DNA of 19,633 nucleotides from positions 1-19,633 of the forward strand of contig JBKPDY010000169.1 in assembly GCA_046728155.1 (NCBI GenBank), in the 5' to 3' direction. A program made the position numbers and the translations under genes. The notes below the pieces were generated by a model, which was given only the letters and a program-made list of their open reading frames with translations, had not been told where the DNA came from and did not search any database. This DNA comes from CAWDLX01 sp046728155. Its GTDB lineage: Bacteria; Actinomycetota; Actinomycetes; Mycobacteriales; Micromonosporaceae. Shown here piece after piece: positions 7,030-13,454 of the stretch. Within the stretch, counting starts at the first letter, position 1, and the number at the start of each line of letters is the position of its first letter.

Positions 7030-8522
7030 GAGACCACCTCGGTCGGAGCCTCGTGCAGCTTGGCCGCGGGCGGAGGTGGCGCGATGCTCCCGCCCGTGCC
7101 CGGCACGACCGGGCGACGGGCCGCGTCGGATATCCGCAGCAGCAACGCGAGCAGCAACCAGTTCGCCATCAGGGAGGAGCCTCCGGCGGAGAGGAACGGC
7201 GTGGTCTGCCCGGTCAGCGGGATCAGGCCGCTGACCCCACCGATGATGACGAAGACCTGTAGCCCGAGGGTGAATGCCAGGCCACCCGCGAGCAGCTTGC
7301 CGAAGGAGTCCCGCACCGTCACGGCGGCACGTAGCCCCCGCTGAATGAAGAGCAGGTAGACCGCGAGGAGCGCGGTGAGTCCGAACAGCCCGATCTCCTC
7401 ACCGAGGCCGGCGAAGATGAAGTCGTTCTGCACAGCGGGCAGCACGTAGCGCGGGAAGCTCAGGTCGGCGAGGTACGGGATGCCCTTGCCCGGCCCGGCG
7501 CCGAAGAGCCCTCCTGTGCCGAGCCCGAGCAACGACTGGACCAACTGGTAGCCGGCTCCGTTCGCATCGGCGAACGGATGCAGCCAGACGTCGACCCGCT
7601 CCGCGAAGTTCCCGAACGGCCCGCCGACGGTCTGGCCGAGCGACCAGGCCAGGAACGCCCCGCCGAAGAACAGAAGCAGACCGATGATGAGCCAGCTGGA
7701 CCGTTCGGTGGCGATGTAGAGCGTCACGACGAACATGCCGAAGTACATGAGCGAGGTGCCCAGGTCCTTCTCGAACACGAGGACCAAGAGGCTGAGCAAC
7801 CACACCAGGAGCACCGGGCCGAGGTCACGCCCCCGGGGAAAGTCGATACCGAGGATCCGTTTGCTCGCTAGGGAAAGCACTTCACGCTTGCGGACAAGGT
7901 AGTAAGCGAAGAACGAGAGCAGCGCGAGCTTCGCGAATTCGCCGGGTTGGATCGAGAATCCGCCGATGAGGATCCACAGCTTCGCCCCGTTCACGACGGA
8001 CATCCGCGCGGGCAGGAGAGCCGGGATCAGAACGAGCACGATACCGACCAGGCCCAGCGTGTACGCGTACCGCGAGAGCGCACGATGGTCGCGTACGACG
8101 GCGAGCAGCACGACGGCGATCAGCGCCGACGCCGCGGTCCAGGCCAGCTGGCGTCCGGCGATGCCGCCGAAGGTGGAGAGCGTGAGCCGCTGGGCCGCGG
8201 GTACGGCGCCGAGGTCGAGCCGGCGTAGGAAGGCCACACCCAGTCCGTTGACCAGCGCGATGGTGGGGAGCATGACAGGGTCGGCGTACGGCGCCAGGCG
8301 CCGGATTGCAATGTGCACACCCAGGAAGATGGCGAATAGGACCGCGGTCGGCACCCAAACGTCGGCCCTGACCGTCTCCAGCATTCCGGTCTCTACCGAG
8401 GCCGAATAGATCAGCACCACCAGCATGGCGAAGATGAGCAGACCCAACTCGACCCCGCGCCGCGTCGACGCACGCGCGGTGGCGGCGGTCGGGGCGGGCA
8501 TGGCGACGGCGGGGGTGGTCAC
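7026..8522 (-). CDS. rodA: SEDS-family peptidoglycan polymerase RodA/FtsW
   Basis: This 498-residue polytopic protein carries the FtsW/RodA/SpoVE signatures: NGAKLWILIGGFSIQPGEFAK (about 178-198), EKDLGTS at 251, NGAGYQLVQSLLGLGTGGLFG (about 321-341), DFIFAGLGEEIGLFG (about 367-381) and GLIPLTGQTTPFLSAGGSS (432-450). Asp319, just before NGAGYQ, is the likely counterpart of the SEDS catalytic aspartate; this alignment is by eye. SEDS proteins polymerise lipid II glycan strands with a class B PBP, here PbpA immediately downstream with a GTGA overlap. The start chosen is GTG at 8522, with AGGA five bases upstream; the later ATG at 8504 lacks a ribosome site. A longer open frame upstream is Arg/Pro-rich and overlaps pstP, so it was rejected. 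The gap to pstP is filled by a 25-codon ORF. Confidence 0.94.
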   Translation of the reverse strand: MTTPAVAMPAPTAATARASTRRGVELGLLIFAMLVVLIYSASVETGMLETVRADVWVPTAVLFAIFLGVHIAIRRLAPYADPVMLPTIALVNGLGVAFLRRLDLGAVPAAQRLTLSTFGGIAGRQLAWTAASALIAVVLLAVVRDHRALSRYAYTLGLVGIVLVLIPALLPARMSVVNGAKLWILIGGFSIQPGEFAKLALLSFFAYYLVRKREVLSLASKRILGIDFPRGRDLGPVLLVWLLSLLVLVFEKDLGTSLMYFGMFVVTLYIATERSSWLIIGLLLFFGGAFLAWSLGQTVGGPFGNFAERVDVWLHPFADANGAGYQLVQSLLGLGTGGLFGAGPGKGIPYLADLSFPRYVLPAVQNDFIFAGLGEEIGLFGLTALLAVYLLFIQRGLRAAVTVRDSFGKLLAGGLAFTLGLQVFVIIGGVSGLIPLTGQTTPFLSAGGSSLMANWLLLALLLRISDAARRPVVPGTGGSIAPPPPAAKLHEAPTEVVS

Positions 8523-8596
8523 TGGATTCCTATCTCTCGTTGTCCTTCTGCCGTTAGTGGTCGCACGGGCAGCCGGCTTTCGCGGTCGTCCACCAT
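8519..8596 (-). CDS. Micro-ORF bridging pstP and rodA (25 codons)
   Basis: The ATG at 8596-8594 begins on the last base of the pstP stop (TGATG). The frame encodes a 25-residue peptide that begins MVDDRESR and ends QREIGIQ. Its TGA overlaps the rodA GTG (GTGA, 8522-8519). The peptide is charged with no recognised family, membrane segment or signal. It fills the whole 73-base gap between the two genes and contains the rodA ribosome binding site. It matches the pattern of the other gaps in this operon. Confidence 0.35.
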   Translation of the reverse strand: MVDDRESRLPVRPLTAEGQREIGIQ

Positions 8597-9969
8597 CAGT
8601 TCGACGCCGGCCTGCATTCTGGTGCGCTGGGCGTCGGCGAAGCTGGTGTCTCTGGGACCGCGGCGGTGCCGCTCCGGTTCCCCGGCCCAGCCGTACCGCT
8701 CGGCGAGGGACTCGCGCTCGCCGTCGCCGTCGGGGTGGGACAGACCGGAAGGACATTGGGGCTGTTCGGATCGAGCAGCTGGTTGAGCTGTTGCCGCGCC
8801 TCCGCCTGGCTCGCCGACGGAATACCCTCCTTCACCCTCTGCTGCGCTACCGGCGTCAGCTCGTTGAGCTTCGTGTCGCTCTTGTAGTCGATGGTCGACA
8901 GGTCGAAGCCAGCGATCTTCCCAGGGATGCCCTGGAACACGGCGACCGTGCCGTCGTCGGTGACGCCCACGTAGTACTTCGACTGCGTATAGCGCCAGCC
9001 GAGCCACAGGCCGCCGCCGAGCAGCCCGGCCAAGACCACCAGGATCAGGGCCGTCCTGACGGGATGGCGCCGTGGACCGTCGTGATCGGTCTCCCGCGGC
9101 CCGCCACCGTTGGCACTCGCGGCGGTGGAGGCGTCCCGGGGTTGGGTCAACGCCGAGGCGCGGGCGGCCGGCGTCGAGTTGTCGGCCGAGCTCGTCATCC
9201 CGCGGTCGTTGGCAGCGGCTCCGCCGACGACCGGTGTCTCCTCGAGGATGTCCTCGTCGGTCACGTCGGCGATGATCACCGTGATGTTGTCCGGTCCGCC
9301 GCCGCGCAACGCGAGCTGGACGAGCCGCTCGGCGCACTGGTTGGGGTCGGAGTACTCCTTCATCGATGCCGCGATCGTCTCGTCCGAGACCACGCCGGAG
9401 AGGCCGTCGCTGCAGATCAGGTACCGGTCGCCGGGCACCGCCTGGCGCACCGAGTACTCCGGGTCGGCGTCGCGTCCGTCCAGCGCCCGCATGAGCAACG
9501 ACTTCTGCGGGTGGGTGTTGGCCTCCTCCGGCGTGATGCGCCCCTCGTCGACCAGCAGCTGCACGTACGTGTCGTCACGGGTGATCTGGCCGAAGTCACC
9601 GTCGCGCAACAGGTAGGCTCGAGAGTCTCCAATGTGGACCATGCCGAATCGGTTGCCGCCGAAGAGCATCCCGGTGAGCGTCGTCCCCATGCCCTCGAGC
9701 CCCGGGTTCTCCTCGACCGCCTCCCGGATCTGCTGGTTCGCCGCCTCGACCGCCGCTCGCAGGGCATCGACCGGAGCATTGCTCGGCACGTCGTCATCCA
9801 GGTGCGCGAGCGCGCCGATGACGATGTTGCTCGCCACGTCGCCGGCTGCCATTCCCCCCATGCCGTCGGCCACGGCCAGCAACCGCGGGCCCGCGTACAC
9901 GGAGTCCTGGTTGCCGTGGCGGATCAGGCCGCGATCGCTGCGCGCCGCATACCGCATGGTGAGTGTCAT
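8596..9969 (-). CDS. pstP: PP2C-family Ser/Thr protein phosphatase
   Basis: This 457-residue protein has a PP2C domain at about 5-238 with the metal-binding acids in place: Asp22 in GNQDS, Asp35 in VADGMGG, Asp188 in CSDGLSG, and Asp227 in GGPDNITV. A Ser/Ala/Pro-rich linker (about 245-302), one membrane helix (about 306-326) and an outside region with VGVTDDGTVAVFQGIPG follow, then a Pro/Ser/Thr tail. It dephosphorylates PknA and PknB and their substrates. The start chosen is ATG at 9969, which overlaps the stop of a micro-ORF (ATGA) and has only a G-rich, weak ribosome site; a second ATG at 9957 would remove four residues. It is separated from fhaB by 96 bases filled by two micro-ORFs. Confidence 0.94.
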   Translation of the reverse strand: MTLTMRYAARSDRGLIRHGNQDSVYAGPRLLAVADGMGGMAAGDVASNIVIGALAHLDDDVPSNAPVDALRAAVEAANQQIREAVEENPGLEGMGTTLTGMLFGGNRFGMVHIGDSRAYLLRDGDFGQITRDDTYVQLLVDEGRITPEEANTHPQKSLLMRALDGRDADPEYSVRQAVPGDRYLICSDGLSGVVSDETIAASMKEYSDPNQCAERLVQLALRGGGPDNITVIIADVTDEDILEETPVVGGAAANDRGMTSSADNSTPAARASALTQPRDASTAASANGGGPRETDHDGPRRHPVRTALILVVLAGLLGGGLWLGWRYTQSKYYVGVTDDGTVAVFQGIPGKIAGFDLSTIDYKSDTKLNELTPVAQQRVKEGIPSASQAEARQQLNQLLDPNSPNVLPVCPTPTATASASPSPSGTAGPGNRSGTAAVPETPASPTPSAPECRPASN

Positions 9970-10022
9970 GCGGGACCCCCGGCGGAGCCTGAGCGGAGCG
10001 AGCGGTCCGATGGGGTGCTCAT
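9966..10022 (-). CDS. Micro-ORF immediately before pstP (18 codons)
   Basis: The frame reads MSTPSDRSLRSGSAGGPA. Its ATG (10022-10020) overlaps the stop of the preceding micro-ORF (ATGA, 10022-10019), and its TGA overlaps the pstP ATG (ATGA, 9969-9966). It has a fair Shine-Dalgarno, GTGGAG, six bases before the ATG, better than that of pstP itself, which suggests pstP may be translated by coupling to it. It has no recognisable domain. Translation is unproven. Confidence 0.38.
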   Translation of the reverse strand: MSTPSDRSLRSGSAGGPA

Positions 10023-10069
10023 GTGCGACTCCACGCGCGGCGGGGTAGGTGGTCTCGTGGGGTGGTCAT
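10019..10069 (-). CDS. Micro-ORF immediately after fhaB (16 codons)
   Basis: The frame reads MTTPRDHLPRRAWSRT. Its ATG (10069-10067) overlaps the fhaB stop (ATGA, 10069-10066), and its stop overlaps the start of the second micro-ORF. The ribosome site is weak (GAGG only two bases away), so translation would depend on ribosomes ending at fhaB. No family is recognised. Confidence 0.3.
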   Translation of the reverse strand: MTTPRDHLPRRAWSRT

Positions 10070-10545
10070 GGCCTCAGCTCGAGGGACGTGCGGCCGATAC
10101 GGATCGGCACGCCGAGGGGTACCGGAGTCGGTGCGGTGACCTTGGCCCGGTCCAGGTATGTTCCGTTGGTCGAGCCCAGGTCCTCGACGAACCACTGTCC
10201 GGCCCGCGGCACCAGTCGCGCGTGATGGGCGGATGCGTAGTCGTCGGTGATCACCAGCGTGGAGTCCTCGGCCCGCCCGATCGTGATCGGAATCTCACCG
10301 AGGCTCAGCCGCGTGCCGGCCAGCGCGCCTTCTGTCACGAAGACATGGTGCGCCGCCCGGCCACGTTTGACCTTGGCGGGTCGGCCACCCGACGCCACAC
10401 TGACTCCTCGTGGGGCCGCGACCAGCCGGCTACTGCGGGCTCCCACGAAGAGGTCGCGACGGATCACCCCGACCACCGTGAACACGAAGATCCACAGGAG
10501 GACGAGGAACCCGAAGCGGGCGACAGTGATGACGTACTCAGGCAA
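10066..10545 (-). CDS. fhaB: Membrane-anchored FHA-domain protein FhaB
   Basis: This 159-residue protein has one N-terminal membrane helix (about 9-27, ARFGFLVLLWIFVFTVVGV), a basic linker, and a C-terminal FHA domain at about 88-155 with the phosphothreonine-binding signatures IGRAEDS, SAHHAR and DLGSTNGTYLD. FHA domains bind phosphothreonine; FhaB (FipA in mycobacteria) links Ser/Thr kinase signalling to division and wall synthesis. The start is a rare TTG at 10545, which gives the conserved N-terminus MPEYVITVARFG. It lies 5 bases after the fhaA stop, and GGACGG about ten bases upstream is a modest ribosome site. The TTG may keep its level below that of FhaA. The stop overlaps a micro-ORF start. 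Confidence 0.92.
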   Translation of the reverse strand: MPEYVITVARFGFLVLLWIFVFTVVGVIRRDLFVGARSSRLVAAPRGVSVASGGRPAKVKRGRAAHHVFVTEGALAGTRLSLGEIPITIGRAEDSTLVITDDYASAHHARLVPRAGQWFVEDLGSTNGTYLDRAKVTAPTPVPLGVPIRIGRTSLELRP

Positions 10546-10550
10546 GGTTG

Positions 10551-11312
10551 TTAGCCGTCCACTCGGAACGTCAGGGTGGTCGTTCCGAGCTGGATCATGT
10601 CACCTGGGTTCAACGCCACCGCAGAGACCCGCTGACCATTGACCGAGGTGCCATTCGTCGAGCCCAGATCCGTCAGCACCACCTGACCGCCGTCGAAGTC
10701 GATCCGTGCGTGCCGGCGGGAGATGCCAACATCCGGCAACCGGAGGTTGGCCTGGTCGCCACGCCCGATAACGGTCGAGCCCACCGACAGCGGGTACGTG
10801 CGGCCGTCGTTGGACACCAGCCGGGCGTTGCGTCCGGGGCCGCCCTGGCTCGGCACGCCGCCCGGGTAGCCGCCCAGTTGCGCGTACGGGTGGTATGCCG
10901 GCCCGGGGTCGTAGCCCATTGGCGCCGGCGCCACGTCTCCGCCCGTGTACACCTCCGCTGTCACGCGGAACATGCCGGTGTCGAGACCCTCGCCCCGTTC
11001 GATCTCGACGATCACGTCACCGTAGACGGTCCACCCCTGCTCGCCGATGAACTCCGCCTGCGACTGGGCGAGCTCTTGGGCCAACGCGGCGGCGTACGGC
11101 GCGAGCCGGCTGTGGTCGTACGGAGAGAGGTCGATCACGTATCGGTTCGGGACCAGCGTGCGGCCACCGGCGAGGATCGCCTTGTGCGCCTCGGCTTCCC
11201 GTTGCATTGCGTTGAGGATCTCCACCGGGTGCACGACACCCTTGAAGACCTTGGCGAAGGCCCCTTCGACGAGACCTTCCAATCGCTTTTCAAAGCGTTG
11301 CAGCACGCTCAC
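10551..11312 (-). CDS. fhaA: FHA-domain protein FhaA with N-terminal DUF3662 domain
   Basis: This 253-residue cytoplasmic protein has an N-terminal DUF3662 domain at about 1-125 (MSVLQRFEKRLEGLVEGAFA start, VHPVEILNAMQREAEA, VPNRYVIDLSPYD), a Gly/Pro/Tyr-rich linker (about 126-160), and a C-terminal FHA domain (about 175-245) with IGRGDQANLRL, GISRRHARI and DLGSTNGTSVNG. FhaA reads phosphothreonine marks left by the kinases and in mycobacteria binds the lipid II flippase regulator MviN/MurJ. The linker is much shorter than in the mycobacterial protein of over 500 residues. The start chosen is GTG at 11312, with GGGAAGGG upstream; the open frame runs 68 codons further but that part is not family-like. 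It is the first gene of the minus-strand operon. Confidence 0.93.
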   Translation of the reverse strand: MSVLQRFEKRLEGLVEGAFAKVFKGVVHPVEILNAMQREAEAHKAILAGGRTLVPNRYVIDLSPYDHSRLAPYAAALAQELAQSQAEFIGEQGWTVYGDVIVEIERGEGLDTGMFRVTAEVYTGGDVAPAPMGYDPGPAYHPYAQLGGYPGGVPSQGGPGRNARLVSNDGRTYPLSVGSTVIGRGDQANLRLPDVGISRRHARIDFDGGQVVLTDLGSTNGTSVNGQRVSAVALNPGDMIQLGTTTLTFRVDG

Positions 11313-11636
11313 AGCAGGCCCTTCCCATCGCGACTGTGCCGGTACCGCGTCGCTGCCTTTGCTACCCAGGCCCGGCCCCCCGGGACTGCGCTGGACTGAC
11401 TGACGTGCGGTCTCGTGCTCACTCGTCCTCCGCGTTCTGTCGAGGACATGATGGTATCCGTCCGACGCACTCCCGTCCGAGCACCGCGGGTCGCCTGGTT
11501 CCGTCTTCCGCAGCACTTCACACGGTGCTCACGAGCCTGGTGGTATCCGGCTCGACCCCCCGACCGGACACGGTCTATCCTGGTGCACGCTGCGGGGTCG
11601 GGCAAATGCCCGCCGCAGCTCAGGGCACGTTGCCCC
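11313..11636. other. Intergenic region between fhaA and tRNA-Leu (divergent)
   Basis: No convincing gene is seen in these 324 bases. The region must hold the promoter of the fhaA-pknB operon on the minus strand and that of tRNA-Leu on the plus strand. On the minus strand a TACCAT (11456-11451) is a possible -10 box, but no good -35 partner is seen. The words TGGTATCCG plus a nearby TC(C)GAC occur twice, at about 11452-11466 and 11541-11556, which might be a shared control site or chance. Confidence 0.5.
11552..11581 (+). promoter_or_regulatory. Candidate promoter of tRNA-Leu
   Basis: TCGACC (11552-11557) and TATCCT (11576-11581) are separated by 18 bases and resemble actinobacterial housekeeping -35/-10 boxes. 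A start near 11588 would give a leader of about 50 bases before the mature tRNA. This is pattern matching only. Confidence 0.35.
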
Positions 11637-11719
11637 GGGGAAGTGGCGGAATGGCAGACGCGCACGGTTCAGGTCCGTGTGCCCGAAAGGGCGTGAGGGT
11701 TCAACTCCCTCCTTCCCCA
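11637..11719 (+). tRNA. tRNA-Leu (anticodon CAG)
   Basis: A complete class II tRNA folds by eye. The acceptor stem is GGGGAAG (11637-11643) with CTTCCCC (11712-11718). The anticodon stem CACGG/CCGTG (11663-11667/11675-11679) encloses TTCAGGT, giving anticodon CAG at 11670-11672. A long variable arm (GCCC-GAAA-GGGC region, 11680-11694) marks a Leu/Ser-type tRNA. The T arm is GAGGG-TTCAACT-CCCTC (11695-11711), and the discriminator base is A11719. The 3' CCA is not encoded (CCC follows). It reads CUG codons, the main Leu codon in such GC-rich genomes. A hairpin follows at once. Confidence 0.96.
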
Positions 11720-11725
11720 CCCGTG

Positions 11726-11759
11726 GTGGCCCGGCTCGCGAGAGCGGGCCACTTTCGTT
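11726..11759 (+). terminator. Rho-independent-like terminator after tRNA-Leu
   Basis: GTGGCCCG (11726-11733) pairs perfectly with CGGGCCAC (11745-11752) around an 11-base loop and is followed by TTTCGTT. It lies 6 bases after the tRNA 3' end, the usual place for a tRNA transcript terminator. Confidence 0.75.
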
Positions 11760-12265
11760 GTCATGCCCGTCGATGCGGTGCCCGGTCCGACGTCGTGATC
11801 ACGACATTCGCGGGGCCAACAGCCGACCGTGGCCGCCCGCGCCATACCCGGAATTGGCGCCAAGATCCGCGTGACCCACGAAAGACGCCGTCACGGAGCC
11901 TGTTGCAGCATCGCAAGCTGTGGTGTCCCGAGCGCCTGGTGAGATCGACGCCCGGAGCTACGAAAGGGAGTTGTCTCTCACATCCTGGGATAGGCCGGGT
12001 TGGAAGATCGCTGTTCCGGCACGAGAAACGACGCGTGTGGCGGCGTTTCTGATGCCCGTACGGCGATCACGCGATCGATTCCCAGTATGTGGATATCATG
12101 CCGGCAGCCGCTGCCGCCGGGGCAATCCCCGAGAGTGACTTGGCCTTAGGGGCACGAGAATCTGCAACACAGGCTGTCCTATGTGGATAGAGACTCGGAT
12201 GGCCCGACAGCTTTCTGGCCCTCCAGGTTGACTAAATGCCGTACGCGGCTAAGGGCAATCATCAC

Positions 12266-12305
12266 AGAACGTGCGGTTGGCGATTACCGGCTGTGCGTTC
12301 TTTTT
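12266..12305 (+). terminator. Terminator-like hairpin with T-run
   Basis: AGAACG (12266-12271) pairs with CGTTCT (12296-12301), with an inner CGGT/ACCG pair, and the 3' arm runs into TTTTT followed by CTT. This is the most canonical U-tract terminator in the window. The nearest upstream plus-strand gene is tRNA-Leu, more than 500 bases away with its own terminator, so the transcript this would end is unknown; an unannotated small RNA is possible. Confidence 0.45.
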
Positions 12306-12346
12306 CTTCGACACGCCGCAGCCGAACCACAACGGTGTCATTCGCT

Positions 12347-12375
12347 TTGGACAGGATGGATGCCTGGGTGATCCT
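12347..12375 (+). promoter_or_regulatory. Candidate promoter of the DUF2637 gene
   Basis: TTGGAC (12347-12352) and GATCCT (12370-12375) are 17 bases apart. A start near 12382 would give a 50-base leader to the GTG at 12432. It lies just after the terminator-like hairpin, so the gene would have its own transcript. The -10 box is imperfect. Confidence 0.3.
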
Positions 12376-12431
12376 GCCCCCAGCCCAAGACGTGCGAGAC
12401 CTGACGAGATAGACGACGCGAGGAGACACCC

Positions 12432-13337
12432 GTGCAACTGCCACAGCTGAGACGCATCCGCTGGGCCGTCCGCGCCACCCTCTTGCTCGGCGTGGCGGCG
12501 TCGGTGGCCGCCAACGTTCTGCATGCCCTGCCGAACCCGATCAGCCAGGCGATCTCGGCCTGGCCGCCACTGGCGCTCCTGCTCACTGTCGAGCTCACGT
12601 CCCGGATCCCGATGCATCGGCGCCTGCTCGCGGCGCTGCGCGTGATGGCCACCGCGACGATCGCCGGTATTGCGGCGTGGGTGTCGTACTGGCACATGCA
12701 AGGCGTTGCGGTGCACTACGGCGAGACCCGGATGTCGTCCTTCCTGCTGCCGATCTCGGTCGACGGACTCATCGTGGTGGCGAGTGTGAGCCTGGTCGAG
12801 CTGGCCGGACGGATCCGTGTGGTCGAGGAGCGACGGCTGGCCCAGGCGAGCACGACTGCCAGCGTCCCGCCGGTCCAGTTCGTCCAGCCGGCCCTGGCCC
12901 AGGCGGCGGTCGCCGCACCTGTGTTTCAGGCACCGGCCCCCGAGGCGCCCGATGAGGACGAGCTGGACCGCGCCGCGCTGACCGACGATGCGATCCGGCG
13001 GGCTCCCGTGAGCCCGGCGCCGCCGGTCCGTCCGTACGCCGCGCCCGTGACACACAGCGGACAGGCTGCGAGGACGACGCGCTACGCCAACGGGTCGCGC
13101 CCGACAAGCGCGCGTCCGGCCACCTCCGCCACCCGTACGGTCGTCACCTCCTCGACGATCAAGCCGACCGAGGCGGCCGCACCCAAACAACGCCGGGACC
13201 CGTCCGAAACGGCACGCCTGGCGGACGAGATCGAGGCGATGGACCGGACGGCCAGCGAGAAGGAGATCGCCGACCAACTGGGCATCAGCGTGGCCCGGCT
13301 GCGGCAGGTTCGCCGCGAGGTCAGCGCGGCCCGATAA
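12432..13337 (+). CDS. DUF2637 (SpdA-like) membrane protein with C-terminal helix-turn-helix
   Basis: This 301-residue protein has four probable membrane helices in the first 125 residues (about 12-30, 42-57, 67-87, 105-125), with VELTSRIPMHRRL, WVSYWHMQGVAVHYGE and FLLPISVDGLIVVASVSL typical of DUF2637. A long Ala/Pro/Thr-rich cytoplasmic linker (about 140-250) leads to a short helix-turn-helix at about 268-298 (SEKEIADQLGISVARLRQV). DUF2637 proteins include the plasmid spread protein SpdA of Streptomyces, and related chromosomal copies are common in actinomycetes; their function is poorly known. The GTG start has AGGAG at 12421-12425. A membrane-tethered DNA-binding role is an inference from the domain order. 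It lies about 700 bases after tRNA-Leu. Confidence 0.85.
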   Translation: MQLPQLRRIRWAVRATLLLGVAASVAANVLHALPNPISQAISAWPPLALLLTVELTSRIPMHRRLLAALRVMATATIAGIAAWVSYWHMQGVAVHYGETRMSSFLLPISVDGLIVVASVSLVELAGRIRVVEERRLAQASTTASVPPVQFVQPALAQAAVAAPVFQAPAPEAPDEDELDRAALTDDAIRRAPVSPAPPVRPYAAPVTHSGQAARTTRYANGSRPTSARPATSATRTVVTSSTIKPTEAAAPKQRRDPSETARLADEIEAMDRTASEKEIADQLGISVARLRQVRREVSAAR

Positions 13338-13341
13338 CAGC

Positions 13342-13362
13342 GGCCCGCAGGCGGGAAGGGCC
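13342..13362 (+). terminator. Weak candidate hairpin after the DUF2637 gene
   Basis: GGCCC (13342-13346) can pair with GGGCC (13358-13362), with an alternative CCCG/CGGG inner stem, five bases after the stop and followed only by TT. GC-rich genomes produce such dyads often. Confidence 0.2.
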
Positions 13363-13377
13363 TTGGGACGGACCGGG

Positions 13378-13383
13378 TAAGCT
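13378..13383 (+). promoter_or_regulatory. Candidate -10 box for the epimerase operon
   Basis: TAAGCT fits TANNNT and lies 71 bases before the epimerase GTG; no clear -35 is seen. The leader that would follow contains partly complementary GGCTCCTCC and GGGGGAGGCC stretches that could fold over the ribosome-site region. Confidence 0.25.
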
Positions 13384-13454
13384 GCGGTCTGGACCGAGGC
13401 TCCTCCTTTCTCCGTCGGCGGGGGAGGCCGGCGAACTGAAAGGGTGTGCGCGTC

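Larger units (their letters stand above)
11760..12431. other. Long gene-poor region with hairpins and a direct repeat
   Basis: No convincing coding gene is seen between the tRNA terminator and the DUF2637 gene. Short open frames (for example 11920-12138) lack a ribosome site and protein-like composition. The stretch is less GC-rich than its flanks. It contains a hairpin with 7-bp arms (12024-12050), a CGGCAG/CTGCCG hairpin (12102-12116), the 10-base direct repeat TATGTGGATA (12086-12095 and 12180-12189), and a terminator-like hairpin with T-run (12266-12305). It could hold a small RNA gene, regulatory leader DNA, or the decayed remains of an insertion beside the tRNA; the sequence does not decide this. 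Confidence 0.5.

Noticed and set aside
5674..7344. 556-codon plus-strand open frame over pbpA
   Set aside because: It is an antisense shadow of pbpA, whose SxxK, SxN and KTG motifs are intact; no ribosome site or domain is seen.
8425..10554. 709-codon plus-strand open frame across rodA, pstP and fhaB
   Set aside because: It is antisense to three genes with clear catalytic or binding motifs; the translation is low-complexity and has no recognisable domain.
11920..12138. 72-codon plus-strand open frame after tRNA-Leu
   Set aside because: No ribosome site, Arg-rich with no domain, and it spans hairpins; probably chance.
12228..12255. TTGACT followed by TAAGGG as a promoter before the T-run hairpin
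   Set aside because: The -10 match is poor, and the resulting start would fall almost on the hairpin, leaving no sensible transcript.
11637..12431. Attachment site or integrated element at tRNA-Leu
   Set aside because: I found no second copy of the tRNA 3' end in the window and no integrase or excisionase gene.
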